From Flavobacteriales bacterium UBA1112 (lineage in GTDB: Bacteria; Bacteroidota; Bacteroidia; Flavobacteriales_D; Sanyastnellaceae), in NCBI GenBank assembly GCA_002313415.1, contig DCBH01000100.1:11548-50059 (forward strand): DNA of 38,512 nucleotides, given 5' to 3'. Shown piece after piece: positions 15,547 to 23,825 of this stretch; positions within the stretch are counted from its first letter, which is position 1; every line of letters begins with the position of its first letter. The notes beneath the pieces were generated by a model. It did not search any database. It was given only the letters and a program-made list of their open reading frames with translations, and was not told the DNA's origin. Position numbers and translations under genes: made by a program.

Positions 15547-18069
15547 TTAGCGTGCCAACACAAACGTGCCTGCGGCAAGGATTGAGCCGCCTTCCGTTCC
15601 AAAGCTCACTTCATAGGTGCCCCGAGGCCAAGTACTGACGTCCACTTGTCCTTCGGCGTGCAGTGCCGAGTGCACGAGTTGGCCTGCGGCGTTAAACACG
15701 TTGACGACGAGCGTCTCTGAAAGGGGTTGTCCACGGAGGCGCCAACGAAGCGATTCGCTGGCTGGGTTGGGCATCAAAGTGAGCTCTGGTGTGGACGCCT
15801 TGGACACTTCTTGGAGGGCCACAGAAACGTCGCCCTTGGCGAAGGTGTATTGTCCTTTGCGCAGCTTGGAAATCTTGAAGACGCCGCTGCCGTTGGCGAG
15901 TGATCCCGCTTGCCAGTCGTAATCGGGATATTGGATCCAAGGTGCACCAGCGCGAGGCCGCCACGCGAGGAAGGCGCCCTCTTCTGTGTCCCCATAGAGC
16001 CCGGCGTCGAGGTCGGTGTCGTCGTTGCCGATGTAGTTGAGTCGGGCGTCCAAGAGGGGCGAGCTGTCGCTGCCCTCTTCCCACGTGCCGTCCACCACCC
16101 AAAAGTGGGTGTCGCTCAAACTCTCCACATACTGTGCCGAAGGACCTTGATCTGGGGCGGCCCAGTGGTGCTCCACGCGGACCAAGATGCTGTCTTCTTC
16201 GGGAATCTCGTCGCACCCCACACGCATGTCTACCCATGGCAGGTTGCTCAAGCCCGTTGGCTCCGTGACGGCGAAGGTGTGGTCAAGGCGGCCTTGGTTG
16301 AGCTTTCCATCAGCATTCAGGCCGAGCAAGATGAAGGGTTCTTCGTGTTGAAAGGTGATTTGGTCAAACTCTCCTCCGACGCGGGCGTGCACCAACGTGG
16401 TATCCCATTGGGCGTTCCACAGCGTCACGTCCAAGGGCTCGTTTTCGTGGAAGCCCGTGCACGCGCGCAACTTTTGGTGCAAGTGCAGCGTCGTGGCAAA
16501 GCAACCATTCTCGGGCCCTGTACTCATACTGTCAACGACCCAAGTGCTGAACCCGGGCTGCAAGGCTTGTGCTTCGAAGAAGGGGGTCAAATCTTCCCCC
16601 GTGGCCTCTTCGAGGAGCATTTCGAAATCGGCCACGTCCATGTGGCTGTCAAAGCGCGCCGCAATGACATCTTGGCCCGCTTGGCGAAAGACATCGTCTC
16701 CAAGGTATGCCCGGAGGTTGTGCATGATGCTTGCGCCTTTGTAATAGGTGTGTCGCCCGTAGATGTGTTCGTCGGGCATGGGCGAAAGGGGGTGGAATCC
16801 TTCGTCCTGCACGTGGCATTCTTCCAGTACAAATTGCTGGTTGTCTTTGACCAAATCCACAAAGGCTTCGTGTCCGTCTTTCCACTCCACAAAAAGGTGG
16901 CTGCTGTATTCCGCGGGCCCTTCTTTCAACCACATGTGGTTGTGAATGGTTGGGGCCACCAAATCTCCCCACCAGTGGTGCCCCAATTCGTGGGCGAACA
17001 AGTCGCCGTTGGCGAAGTTGCTTTGCTCCATCATGAAGCGTGGGTAGGCAATGTTGGTTGGGATTTCGAGGGCGCCGTCCGTGGTCAACACGTACCCGAC
17101 GCGCTCCCAAGCGTAAGGTCCCCACCAGTATTCAAGCGCATCAATGGCGTAGCCGAGGTCCGCAAATTTGTTTTGCATGGCGTTGATGTCTCCAGCCTTG
17201 CCCGTGAGTCGAACAGGGATGGTTCCATACTCCCCTTCGTGCACGTAGTCGTGGTCGACATAGGGCCCTACGGCCATGGCGCTGAGGTGCGTGGGGATGG
17301 GGTGGTCCAACGCCCAAGTGGTCCTGATGGTGTCGCCGCCCAACGCAATCTCCTCGACGAGGTGGCCTTGGTTGTGTGCCCGTCTTCCCCCTGCACTGGT
17401 GATGCGGTAGGTGTAGGTGGCGCGCTCCACAAAGTTGTCAAAGCACGGGTACCACACCTTGCCGAAGTTGGGCGGGATGGAGGTCAGACCAATGCCCAAG
17501 TTGTAGATCAGGTCGCTGGCGTAGTACACGCCTCCCCAATAGGGGTCGTCATTGGGCTGTCCCCCATACCAAATTTGCAATGTGATGGATTCATTTGGCT
17601 CCATGGGAGCGGGGGCATCGATGTGCAATTTGGGACCCCATTGTTGAAATGAGGTGGCCGCACCATTCCATTGAACACTGTCGACGATTAAGCCTTGAAG
17701 GTCCCACCAAATTGTGGCGCCGCCCCCGAGAAGCACGGTGAAATCAATTGTGGCTAAAGCGACCAAGGATTGGCCGTAGTAGTCAGTGACATCGAGCATC
17801 AAATCGTAGTGGACTATGTCAAAGCTGTCACTGCGTGCGATGCTGGGACCCATGTCGTAATTGTTGATGGGCAAAACGCGAAGTGGAGGGCTGTGATGGT
17901 CACAACTTGGTGCGTGGCAACCCTGAACGAGAAAGGGTTCGCGAACCATGCGCCCATGTTCTTGAAGACGGGGAATCGAAGAGGGTTGTGCCAGAGCCAG
18001 GAAACAGATCACGGAGGCCACTGTCAGTGTGACTGCACGTGAAAAAAGGGCATGATGTAGTGCAACCAT
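15547..18069 (-). CDS. Secreted M1 family metallopeptidase with T9SS C-terminal domain
   Basis: This is an 840-residue zinc aminopeptidase of family M1. A signal peptide spans about residues 1-27. The zinc site is complete: HELGH at 360-364 and the third ligand Glu383 in WLKEGPAEY, exactly HExxH-x18-E. The aminopeptidase exopeptidase loop GxMEN is not obvious; DGALEIPTNIAYPRF occupies that position. The C-terminus (ELTLMPNPASESLRWRL onward to GTYEVSF and AGTFVLAR) is a type A T9SS sorting domain, so the enzyme is probably exported across the outer membrane and anchored or released, where it would digest peptides. The gene reads GC-richer than its neighbours: 38 of 60 bases at 16021-16080 are G or C. 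Confidence 0.92.
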   Translation of the reverse strand: MVALHHALFSRAVTLTVASVICFLALAQPSSIPRLQEHGRMVREPFLVQGCHAPSCDHHSPPLRVLPINNYDMGPSIARSDSFDIVHYDLMLDVTDYYGQSLVALATIDFTVLLGGGATIWWDLQGLIVDSVQWNGAATSFQQWGPKLHIDAPAPMEPNESITLQIWYGGQPNDDPYWGGVYYASDLIYNLGIGLTSIPPNFGKVWYPCFDNFVERATYTYRITSAGGRRAHNQGHLVEEIALGGDTIRTTWALDHPIPTHLSAMAVGPYVDHDYVHEGEYGTIPVRLTGKAGDINAMQNKFADLGYAIDALEYWWGPYAWERVGYVLTTDGALEIPTNIAYPRFMMEQSNFANGDLFAHELGHHWWGDLVAPTIHNHMWLKEGPAEYSSHLFVEWKDGHEAFVDLVKDNQQFVLEECHVQDEGFHPLSPMPDEHIYGRHTYYKGASIMHNLRAYLGDDVFRQAGQDVIAARFDSHMDVADFEMLLEEATGEDLTPFFEAQALQPGFSTWVVDSMSTGPENGCFATTLHLHQKLRACTGFHENEPLDVTLWNAQWDTTLVHARVGGEFDQITFQHEEPFILLGLNADGKLNQGRLDHTFAVTEPTGLSNLPWVDMRVGCDEIPEEDSILVRVEHHWAAPDQGPSAQYVESLSDTHFWVVDGTWEEGSDSSPLLDARLNYIGNDDTDLDAGLYGDTEEGAFLAWRPRAGAPWIQYPDYDWQAGSLANGSGVFKISKLRKGQYTFAKGDVSVALQEVSKASTPELTLMPNPASESLRWRLRGQPLSETLVVNVFNAAGQLVHSALHAEGQVDVSTWPRGTYEVSFGTEGGSILAAGTFVLAR

Positions 18070-18073
18070 GCCT

Positions 18074-18093
18074 CCAAGTTAGGTTTACTTTCG
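18074..18093. promoter_or_regulatory. Back-to-back -7 boxes between the M1 peptidase and slyD-like genes
   Basis: Only 28 bases separate the divergent start codons at 18069 and 18098. On the minus strand TAACTTGG (18081-18074) sits 4 bases before the peptidase ATG, and GGAGG overlaps it. On the plus strand TACTTTCG (18086-18093) sits 4 bases before the slyD ATG. Each differs from TAnnTTTG at one base. Both transcripts would be nearly leaderless, and the -33 elements would lie inside the opposite gene. Confidence 0.4.
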
Positions 18094-18097
18094 CTGC

Positions 18098-18550
18098 ATG
18101 AAACAAGTCGAACGCACATCAGTCGTTGAAGTTGCATATACCCTGCGTGCTGACGGTCCCGAAGGGGAAGAGCTTGAAACGTGTACGGAAGAAGCCCCTT
18201 TTGTATTTCGAATGGGAAATGAAGAAGTACTCGAGGCTTTTGAGAATCAAATGTTGGGTAAAAAAGCTGGAGAACCTTTCGAATGTCTCATCGCGTGCAA
18301 CGAGGCTTATGGGGAAGAGACTGAAGAGGCCATTGTTGCGCTGCCAAAAGAAACGTTTTTGGTCGATGGCAAACTCGATGAGGAGGTGATGAAGCCCGGT
18401 GAAGTCGTGCCGATGGAGGATGACCAAGGCAACGAAGTAGTGGGTGTTGTTGTGAATCGCGATGGCGACATGGTTCACGTTGATTTCAATCATCCCTTGG
18501 CGGGGCTGGACCTTCACTTTGAGGGGGTTATTGTGGCCATAAGCCAGTAA
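18098..18550 (+). CDS. slyD: FKBP-type peptidyl-prolyl isomerase, SlyD-like
   Basis: This 150-residue cytoplasmic protein is a proline isomerase and chaperone of the SlyD group. The FKBP part is split: an N-terminal portion (VVEVAYTLRADGPEGEELET, then FVFRMGNEEVLEAFENQMLG) and a C-terminal closing strand (VHVDFNHPLAGLDLHFEGVI). Between them, about residues 70-125, is the insert-in-flap chaperone domain. HPLAGLDL is the usual SlyD motif HPLAGxxL. The histidine-rich nickel-binding tail of E. coli SlyD is absent, so a nickel role is unlikely. It is the first gene of a plus-strand run leading to thiL. Confidence 0.9.
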   Translation: MKQVERTSVVEVAYTLRADGPEGEELETCTEEAPFVFRMGNEEVLEAFENQMLGKKAGEPFECLIACNEAYGEETEEAIVALPKETFLVDGKLDEEVMKPGEVVPMEDDQGNEVVGVVVNRDGDMVHVDFNHPLAGLDLHFEGVIVAISQ

Positions 18551-18617
18551 AATGTGAGTTGACGAGGTAGCTCAAGACCTCCTCACAGACAGAGGCTGCA
18601 GGGGTCCTTCAGTGCAG

Positions 18618-18625
18618 TACCTTCG
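18618..18625 (+). promoter_or_regulatory. Putative -7 box for thiL
   Basis: TACCTTCG matches TAnnTTTG at seven of eight positions and lies 4 bases before the thiL ATG at 18630. No TTG lies at the right distance upstream. The same octamer, at a similar position, precedes uvrC. Confidence 0.3.
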
Positions 18626-18629
18626 CCTT

Positions 18630-19682
18630 ATGGAAAGGACTGAAATCAGTGAACTGGGAGAGTTTGGATTGATTCAACACCTGACGCGTGAATTGAACCA
18701 CCAACAGCCGTCGACCCTTCGCGGCGTTGGAGATGACGCAGCGGTCATTGACACCATGGGCAAACGACTTGTTGTGTCTACAGACATGCTTTGCGAGGGC
18801 GTTCACTTTGACCTCAGTTATTCACCACTGAAGCATCTGGGGTACAAGGCTGTGGTGGTCAACTTGAGTGACATCTGCGCCATGAACGCCATCCCAACAC
18901 AAGTCGTTGTCGCCTTGGGCTTGAGCAACCGATTTTCTGTTGAGGCTGTTGATGAGTTGTATGAGGGTATCAAGCTGGCGTGTGAGGTGTACAAAACGGA
19001 TTTGGTTGGGGGTGATACAACGTCTTCGCCCTCAGGGCTGAACTTGTCAGTGACTGCAATGGGGTTGGCTGATGCAGATGCTCTTGTGGGTCGTGATGGA
19101 TCAGGGGATGGAGATTTGCTCGTGGTAAGCGGAGACTTGGGTGCGGCGTACATGGGGCTCCAGATTTTGGAACGAGAGAAAACCGTATATGAGGCCGCGC
19201 CAACAGCTCAACCGGAGCTTGCCGATTTTGCGTATTTGCTAGAACGTCAACTGAAGCCAGAGGCGCGGGTAGATGTGGTGCGCGAAATGGGTGATTTGGG
19301 TTTGAAGCCCACCTCCATGATTGACATCAGCGACGGTTTGTCGAGTGAAATCATGCATCTTGGGACTGCCTCTGGGGTTGGTTTCAAGGTCTACGAAGAC
19401 AAACTTCCGATCGACCCAAAGGTGTATGACACGGCGCGTGAATTCAACCTTGACCCTACCCTTTGCATGTTGAGTGGAGGTGAAGATTACGAGTTGCTGT
19501 TTACGGTCAAGCAGGATGATTACGAAAAGGTTCGCAATCATCCCAAGCTCAGTGTCATTGGCCACGCAGTTGCTGCACCTGATGCCTTCACGATGGTCAC
19601 CAAAAACGGTCCAGAAGTCCCTTTGCAGGCCCAGGGATGGGATGGCTTGAAGGGACGGAACAAGACAGAGGGCAAAGGCTAA
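18630..19682 (+). CDS. thiL: Thiamine-phosphate kinase
   Basis: ThiL phosphorylates thiamine monophosphate to thiamine diphosphate, the active cofactor. The start chosen is ATG 18630 (MERTEISELGEFGLIQ), giving 350 residues, normal for the family; a GTG at 18612 would add six residues. The ATP/metal-binding signature RGVGDDAAVI is followed by VVSTDMLCEGVHFDL and VNLSDICAMNA, all typical of ThiL. SGGEDYELLFT near the C-terminus is the conserved substrate-side motif. Other thiamine genes are not nearby. It ends 4 bases before asnB. Confidence 0.96.
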   Translation: MERTEISELGEFGLIQHLTRELNHQQPSTLRGVGDDAAVIDTMGKRLVVSTDMLCEGVHFDLSYSPLKHLGYKAVVVNLSDICAMNAIPTQVVVALGLSNRFSVEAVDELYEGIKLACEVYKTDLVGGDTTSSPSGLNLSVTAMGLADADALVGRDGSGDGDLLVVSGDLGAAYMGLQILEREKTVYEAAPTAQPELADFAYLLERQLKPEARVDVVREMGDLGLKPTSMIDISDGLSSEIMHLGTASGVGFKVYEDKLPIDPKVYDTAREFNLDPTLCMLSGGEDYELLFTVKQDDYEKVRNHPKLSVIGHAVAAPDAFTMVTKNGPEVPLQAQGWDGLKGRNKTEGKG

Positions 19683-19686
19683 CAAC

Positions 19687-21582
19687 ATGTGCGGAATCGC
19701 GGGTGTTCATGGGATAGAGTCGTTCAAAGGGCTGGAGGATGCAACCGCTGTCGTGAAGAGCATGGTCTCTCTTTTGACACATCGCGGACCTGATGCGGAG
19801 GGGGTTTGGTCTGATGAAGAGCACGTGGTTTTGGGTCATCGAAGGTTAAGCATTCTGGATACAGGGTCTGGGGCGAATCAGCCTTATCGAATTGGAGACG
19901 ATGTCGTGGTGTTCAACGGAGAGGTGTACAACTACCTCGAGTTGAGGCGTGAATTGGAAGCCTCTGGCGCACACAGATTTTTGACACAGGGTGATACCGA
20001 GGTGGTTCTGGCGGCTTTCTGTCATTGGGGCCTTGAGAAGGCTTTGCAACGGTTCAACGGCATGTTTGCTCTGGCGTGGTGGTGCGCGAAGGATCGCCGG
20101 TTGACGTTGGTTCGGGATCGCCTAGGCATCAAACCGTTGTATTGGCACCAAAACGACCAAGGCACGCTCATATTCGCTTCTGAGGTGCGGGCACTGATGG
20201 CGTCAGGCCATGTGCCTAAAGCCCTCAATCGTGATGCCATCGCAGATCAGTGGATGTACGGTACCACACATGCACCTGAAACGATTGTTGCAGGCGTAAA
20301 CTTGTTGGAGCCGGGCAACGTGCTCATCGTTCAGGATGAAGAATTGAGAGTGGCTCAGTGGTGGGATCCTGCGGATGAAGCGTTGGGAGAACCCGCTTTG
20401 AACGACGATACACGGCGTCATCGCATTCGAGACCTGCTCTCTGATTCAGTGGCGCTTCGGATGCGTTCTGATGTGGCTTACGGCGCCTTTCTTTCAGGTG
20501 GAATTGATTCGAGTGCCGTTGTGGGACTTATGTCTGAGGTGACGTCGGAGCCGCTGAGTACATTTAGTGTCACTTTTTCGGAGAAGGAGATGGACGAAAG
20601 CCGTTGGTCTCGTGAAGTGGCGAAGCGATTTGGCACAGACCATCATGAGATCCGATTGACGTCACAGGACTTTCTCGCTCAGGTTCCCGCAGGTTTGAGG
20701 GCCATGGACCACCCAAGTGCAGATGGTTTAAACACATATGTGGTCAGCGGCGCGACGCGAAGGGCGGGCGTAAAAGTGGCGCTAAGTGGCTTGGGCGGAG
20801 ACGAGCTGTTTGCAGGTTACCCCGTTTTTGAAAGGAGTGCCAAGTTGGCCAAGCTCAACTGGCTTGGGTCTTGGCCTAAAGGGGGGCGACGGTTTCTTGG
20901 AAAAATTCTAGTGGCGGCGCGTCCTGGAATGACTTCTCGAAAGCAAGCAGAAATTTTGGGAGGACACTATTTTGACATCGCCCATACGTATCCGTTTTCG
21001 CGCCAATTGTTCTTGAGGCCTGATTTGCAGCGTATGTTGACCTCAGATGTTCCTTTGACCAATCGCGTTTTTCGATGGTTGGTGGCTGAATTGGCGCCAG
21101 GAAAAAAGGCCTTTGGTCTTCCGTTCCTCAGCCAAGTAAGTTTGGCCGAAATGCGAACTTACATGGCGAATACATTGCTTCGTGATGCCGATCAGTTTGG
21201 CATGGCACACGCGCTCGAAGTACGTGTTCCCTTTTTAGATCATCGTGTGGTGGCGGCGGCCCTCGCCTCGCCCGATGGCCAAAAACACCCCACCTCTCCC
21301 AAGCGACTGCTGGTCGAGGCTTTGGATGGGTTGCTGCCTGATTCGGTCGTGAATCGGCCCAAAATGGGATTTGTGTTGCCTTGGGAGAATTGGCTTCGAG
21401 GAGAGTTGAAGCAGGTTTGTGATGGGGGCTTGCAGAGTTTGAAGGACCGGTCGTGGGTGCACTCAGATGCAGTTGTGGAGATGGAGCGTTCGTTTCATGC
21501 AGGAGAGCCGACTTGGTCTTGGAGTCGAGTCTGGGCCTTGGCAGTTCTCGGCATGTACCTTGATCGCCATGGGCTTGAGTGA
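19687..21582 (+). CDS. asnB: Asparagine synthase (glutamine-hydrolyzing)
   Basis: This 631-residue enzyme makes asparagine from aspartate, ATP and glutamine. The glutaminase domain begins MCGIAGVHG with the Cys2 nucleophile and includes HRGPDAEGVW. The synthetase domain has the pyrophosphate loop SGGIDSS (residues 270-276) and LSGLGGDELFAGY. The length (about 630) is that of AsnB proteins often found in surface-polysaccharide clusters, where some members amidate sugars or peptides. The next gene is a glycosyltransferase that starts inside the asnB 3' end (14-base overlap), so either amino acid biosynthesis or a glycan-linked amidotransferase role is possible; the first is the default. Confidence 0.93.
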   Translation: MCGIAGVHGIESFKGLEDATAVVKSMVSLLTHRGPDAEGVWSDEEHVVLGHRRLSILDTGSGANQPYRIGDDVVVFNGEVYNYLELRRELEASGAHRFLTQGDTEVVLAAFCHWGLEKALQRFNGMFALAWWCAKDRRLTLVRDRLGIKPLYWHQNDQGTLIFASEVRALMASGHVPKALNRDAIADQWMYGTTHAPETIVAGVNLLEPGNVLIVQDEELRVAQWWDPADEALGEPALNDDTRRHRIRDLLSDSVALRMRSDVAYGAFLSGGIDSSAVVGLMSEVTSEPLSTFSVTFSEKEMDESRWSREVAKRFGTDHHEIRLTSQDFLAQVPAGLRAMDHPSADGLNTYVVSGATRRAGVKVALSGLGGDELFAGYPVFERSAKLAKLNWLGSWPKGGRRFLGKILVAARPGMTSRKQAEILGGHYFDIAHTYPFSRQLFLRPDLQRMLTSDVPLTNRVFRWLVAELAPGKKAFGLPFLSQVSLAEMRTYMANTLLRDADQFGMAHALEVRVPFLDHRVVAAALASPDGQKHPTSPKRLLVEALDGLLPDSVVNRPKMGFVLPWENWLRGELKQVCDGGLQSLKDRSWVHSDAVVEMERSFHAGEPTWSWSRVWALAVLGMYLDRHGLE

Positions 21583-22741
21583 AGTGGACCCCATTGAGCG
21601 CGACTGCCCACTGCGAATTTTGGCCGTGGTGGAATGGTATCCGCCCGCATTCAAAGCGGGGGGCCCCATCCAAAGCGTGTACAATCTGTTTCAGATGATG
21701 AGGGCTGAAACGGACCATGAACTCGAAGTTGTTTGTGGCGATCGCGACTTAGGAAGCGCAACGCCTCTGGATGACATCCAAACCGATGTTCCTCACGAGC
21801 GTGATGGCATTCGTGTGACTTACCGTTCTTCCGTGTCCTGGAAGTGGTGGAATGAGAAATTAGGCGGCTCAGGGAGTGATTTGGTGCCGGATGTGATTTA
21901 CATCAACAGTTTGTTTAGCCTACCATTTGCATTGTACCCAATGTTGGTGGCACGTGCTTTAGGCATTCGAGTGGTGTTGGCGCCAAGAGGGATGCTCGGG
22001 GCAGGAGCACTTTCAATCAAACCTAGAAGGAAGAAATTTTTTCTCATCGCTGCTCGGGTTTTTGGACTTTTTCGAAATGTGCGGTGGCATGCAAGCACCG
22101 TCAATGAATGCTCGGAGGTTTTGGCACACTTTCCAAAGGCCAATGCACACATTGCATTGAATGTCCCCTTGTTTGAAGCGAATGTCAAGCCATTGACAAG
22201 CAGCGACGCCATGACCTGGGTCATGGTTGGAAGAATTCATCCAAAAAAAAATCTGCATTTCGCACTTGAAGCTCTTCAAAAGGTAAACCTGAATGGCAAG
22301 AGCCTGCGAATTGAATTGGTGGGGCTAGCTGAGGATGAGGAATACCTGAAGCGACTGGTTTTGTTGTCTAAGCCAGGAGTTGAGGTGGTCCATGTGGGTG
22401 CGATTGCACCTCATGAATTGGGAAAAATATGGAGCCGATCCCACGCCTTGCTCATGCCGACAAGGCATGAAAATTTTGGGCATGTGGTTGTTGAAGCGTG
22501 GGCCCATGGCCGCCCTGTGTTGCTCAGTGACAAAACCCCATGGCGTGACCTGAAAAAGGCCGGTTTGGGCTGGGATTTGCCGCTGACTCAGGCGGCCTGG
22601 GCTGAAGGCTTGAGTGAAGCGTTGACTTGGGACGATGAACGCTGGATTGCGCTGTCAAAATCGTGTGTTGAGAAGCACAAAAGCATTTTGGAGAATCCCC
22701 AATTGATCAGGGAAAACCGGGCATTGTTTGAGGCCGAGTGA
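21569..22741 (+). CDS. Glycosyltransferase family 4 protein
   Basis: This is a 390-residue GT-B fold glycosyltransferase. The start at ATG 21569 (MGLSEVDPIERDCPLRILAV) is chosen because the frame upstream lies within asnB. The N-terminal domain has the acceptor loop FKAGGPIQSVYNLFQMM. The C-terminal domain has MVGRIHPKKNLHFALEAL and the nucleotide-sugar site LLMPTRHENFGHVVVEAWAHG, with the EX7E-type glutamates. This is the pattern of GT4 enzymes in capsule, O-antigen or exopolysaccharide synthesis; the sugar is unknown. The base composition is lower in G+C than the neighbours (23 of 60 bases at 22021-22080), which may hint at transfer. Confidence 0.9.
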   Translation: MGLSEVDPIERDCPLRILAVVEWYPPAFKAGGPIQSVYNLFQMMRAETDHELEVVCGDRDLGSATPLDDIQTDVPHERDGIRVTYRSSVSWKWWNEKLGGSGSDLVPDVIYINSLFSLPFALYPMLVARALGIRVVLAPRGMLGAGALSIKPRRKKFFLIAARVFGLFRNVRWHASTVNECSEVLAHFPKANAHIALNVPLFEANVKPLTSSDAMTWVMVGRIHPKKNLHFALEALQKVNLNGKSLRIELVGLAEDEEYLKRLVLLSKPGVEVVHVGAIAPHELGKIWSRSHALLMPTRHENFGHVVVEAWAHGRPVLLSDKTPWRDLKKAGLGWDLPLTQAAWAEGLSEALTWDDERWIALSKSCVEKHKSILENPQLIRENRALFEAE

Positions 22742-22762
22742 TTCAACGATTAATTTTCGGTC

Positions 22763-23725
22763 ATGAATAGAACCAACCGTGTATGCGCCCTCTTGGGGAT
22801 GGATTTGCCAATCATTCAAGCGGGAATGGTATGGTGCAGCGGTTGGGAGTTGGCCAGTGCAGTCAGCGGAGCTGGAGCACTCGGCGTTTTGGGAGCAGGG
22901 AGCATGTATCCCAAGGTCTTGCGAGACCAAATTGAGAAGGTGAAAAAGGCGGTGCCGGGAAAGCCTTTTGCGGTCAATGTTCCCTTGCTTTATCCAGCCG
23001 TGGAAGAGCACATGGCGAGCATCGCGGAACTGGGAGTCCCGATTGTTTTTACCAGCGCGGGGAACCCTCGAGTGTGGACGAGTTACCTGCATGAACGCGG
23101 CATCAAGGTGGTCCACGTGGTAAGCAGTGTCAAATTTGCACTGAAAGCACAAGACGCAGGTGTCGATGCGGTAGTGGCCGAGGGATTTGAGGCCGGAGGG
23201 CACAACGGGCGAGAAGAGACCACGACGATGTGCCTGGTTCCAGCAGTGTCTGATGCGTGTGACATTCCGGTCATCGCAGCAGGAGGTCTGCATGATGGCC
23301 GTTCAATTCTCGCTGCAATGATGCTTGGCGCGGAGGCTGTTCAACTGGGTTCGCGCTTCGTGGCGACGCCAGAGAGTTCGGCACATCGCGCATTCAAAGA
23401 AGCGGTTTTGGCTGCTGGAGAGGGGTCGACAAGTCTTGAAATGAAAAACATCACACCCGTGCGTCTCTTGCACAATGATTTTGCCCGACAGGTCATTCAG
23501 GCCCAGCAATCCGGTGCCACAGACGAGGAGTTGCATTTGCTGTTGGGGCGCGGAAGAGCCAAGAGAGGAATGTTTGAAGGAGACTTGACGGAGGGAGAAT
23601 TGGAAATTGGCCAAATTTCCGCCATGTTGGACTCGCTTGAGCCTGCTTCCGACCTCGTCAGACGCCTTGCCGAGGAATGTCGGACATTGGGCGGTCCGGC
23701 CTTGGGAGGGCGGTTTGATTTCTAA
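22763..23725 (+). CDS. Nitronate monooxygenase / FabK-like FMN protein
   Basis: This 320-residue protein belongs to the 2-nitropropane dioxygenase family of FMN TIM-barrels, which includes nitronate monooxygenases and the enoyl-ACP reductase FabK. Visible motifs are PIIQAGMVWCSG near the start, EGFEAGGHNGREETTTM with the likely catalytic His147, and the phosphate-binding AAGGLHDGRSI followed by MMLGAEAVQLGSRF. These motifs do not separate the oxygenase from FabK. The N-terminus (RVCALLGMDLPIIQAGM) is usual for both. It follows the glycosyltransferase by 21 bases; no functional link is apparent. Confidence 0.82.
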   Translation: MNRTNRVCALLGMDLPIIQAGMVWCSGWELASAVSGAGALGVLGAGSMYPKVLRDQIEKVKKAVPGKPFAVNVPLLYPAVEEHMASIAELGVPIVFTSAGNPRVWTSYLHERGIKVVHVVSSVKFALKAQDAGVDAVVAEGFEAGGHNGREETTTMCLVPAVSDACDIPVIAAGGLHDGRSILAAMMLGAEAVQLGSRFVATPESSAHRAFKEAVLAAGEGSTSLEMKNITPVRLLHNDFARQVIQAQQSGATDEELHLLLGRGRAKRGMFEGDLTEGELEIGQISAMLDSLEPASDLVRRLAEECRTLGGPALGGRFDF

Positions 23726-23786
23726 AAAAGAGTTTCTATGACCGAGGAGAATCCTCAAGTTAGAGGCCTTTCGTATCCTTGCAGAC

Positions 23787-23801
23787 CCCATTGACAATGG
23801 G
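23787..23801. repeat. 15-bp near-perfect palindrome upstream of the FG-GAP gene
   Basis: CCCATTG and CAATGGG form a 7-bp inverted repeat around a single central base, ending 24 bases before the start codon at 23826. It is too tight to fold as a hairpin and has no T-tract, so it is more like a dimeric protein-binding site than a terminator. A chance palindrome cannot be excluded. Confidence 0.35.
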
Positions 23802-23825
23802 AAATAGAATCAAAACAGCTGACCC

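Noticed and set aside
15910..17652. 580-codon open frame antisense to the M1 peptidase
   Set aside because: It lies wholly inside a gene with a complete HExxH-x18-E site and T9SS tail, and its translation has no recognisable motif or signal. It is a by-product of GC-rich codons.
18566..18583. GAGGT/ACCTC inverted repeat between the slyD-like gene and thiL
   Set aside because: Short stem, 8-base loop and no T-tract; no riboswitch-like structure (for example a thiamine element) could be recognised either.
23743..23755. GAGGA-GAA-TCCTC hairpin after the nitronate monooxygenase gene
   Set aside because: A 5-bp stem with no following T-tract does not make a convincing terminator.
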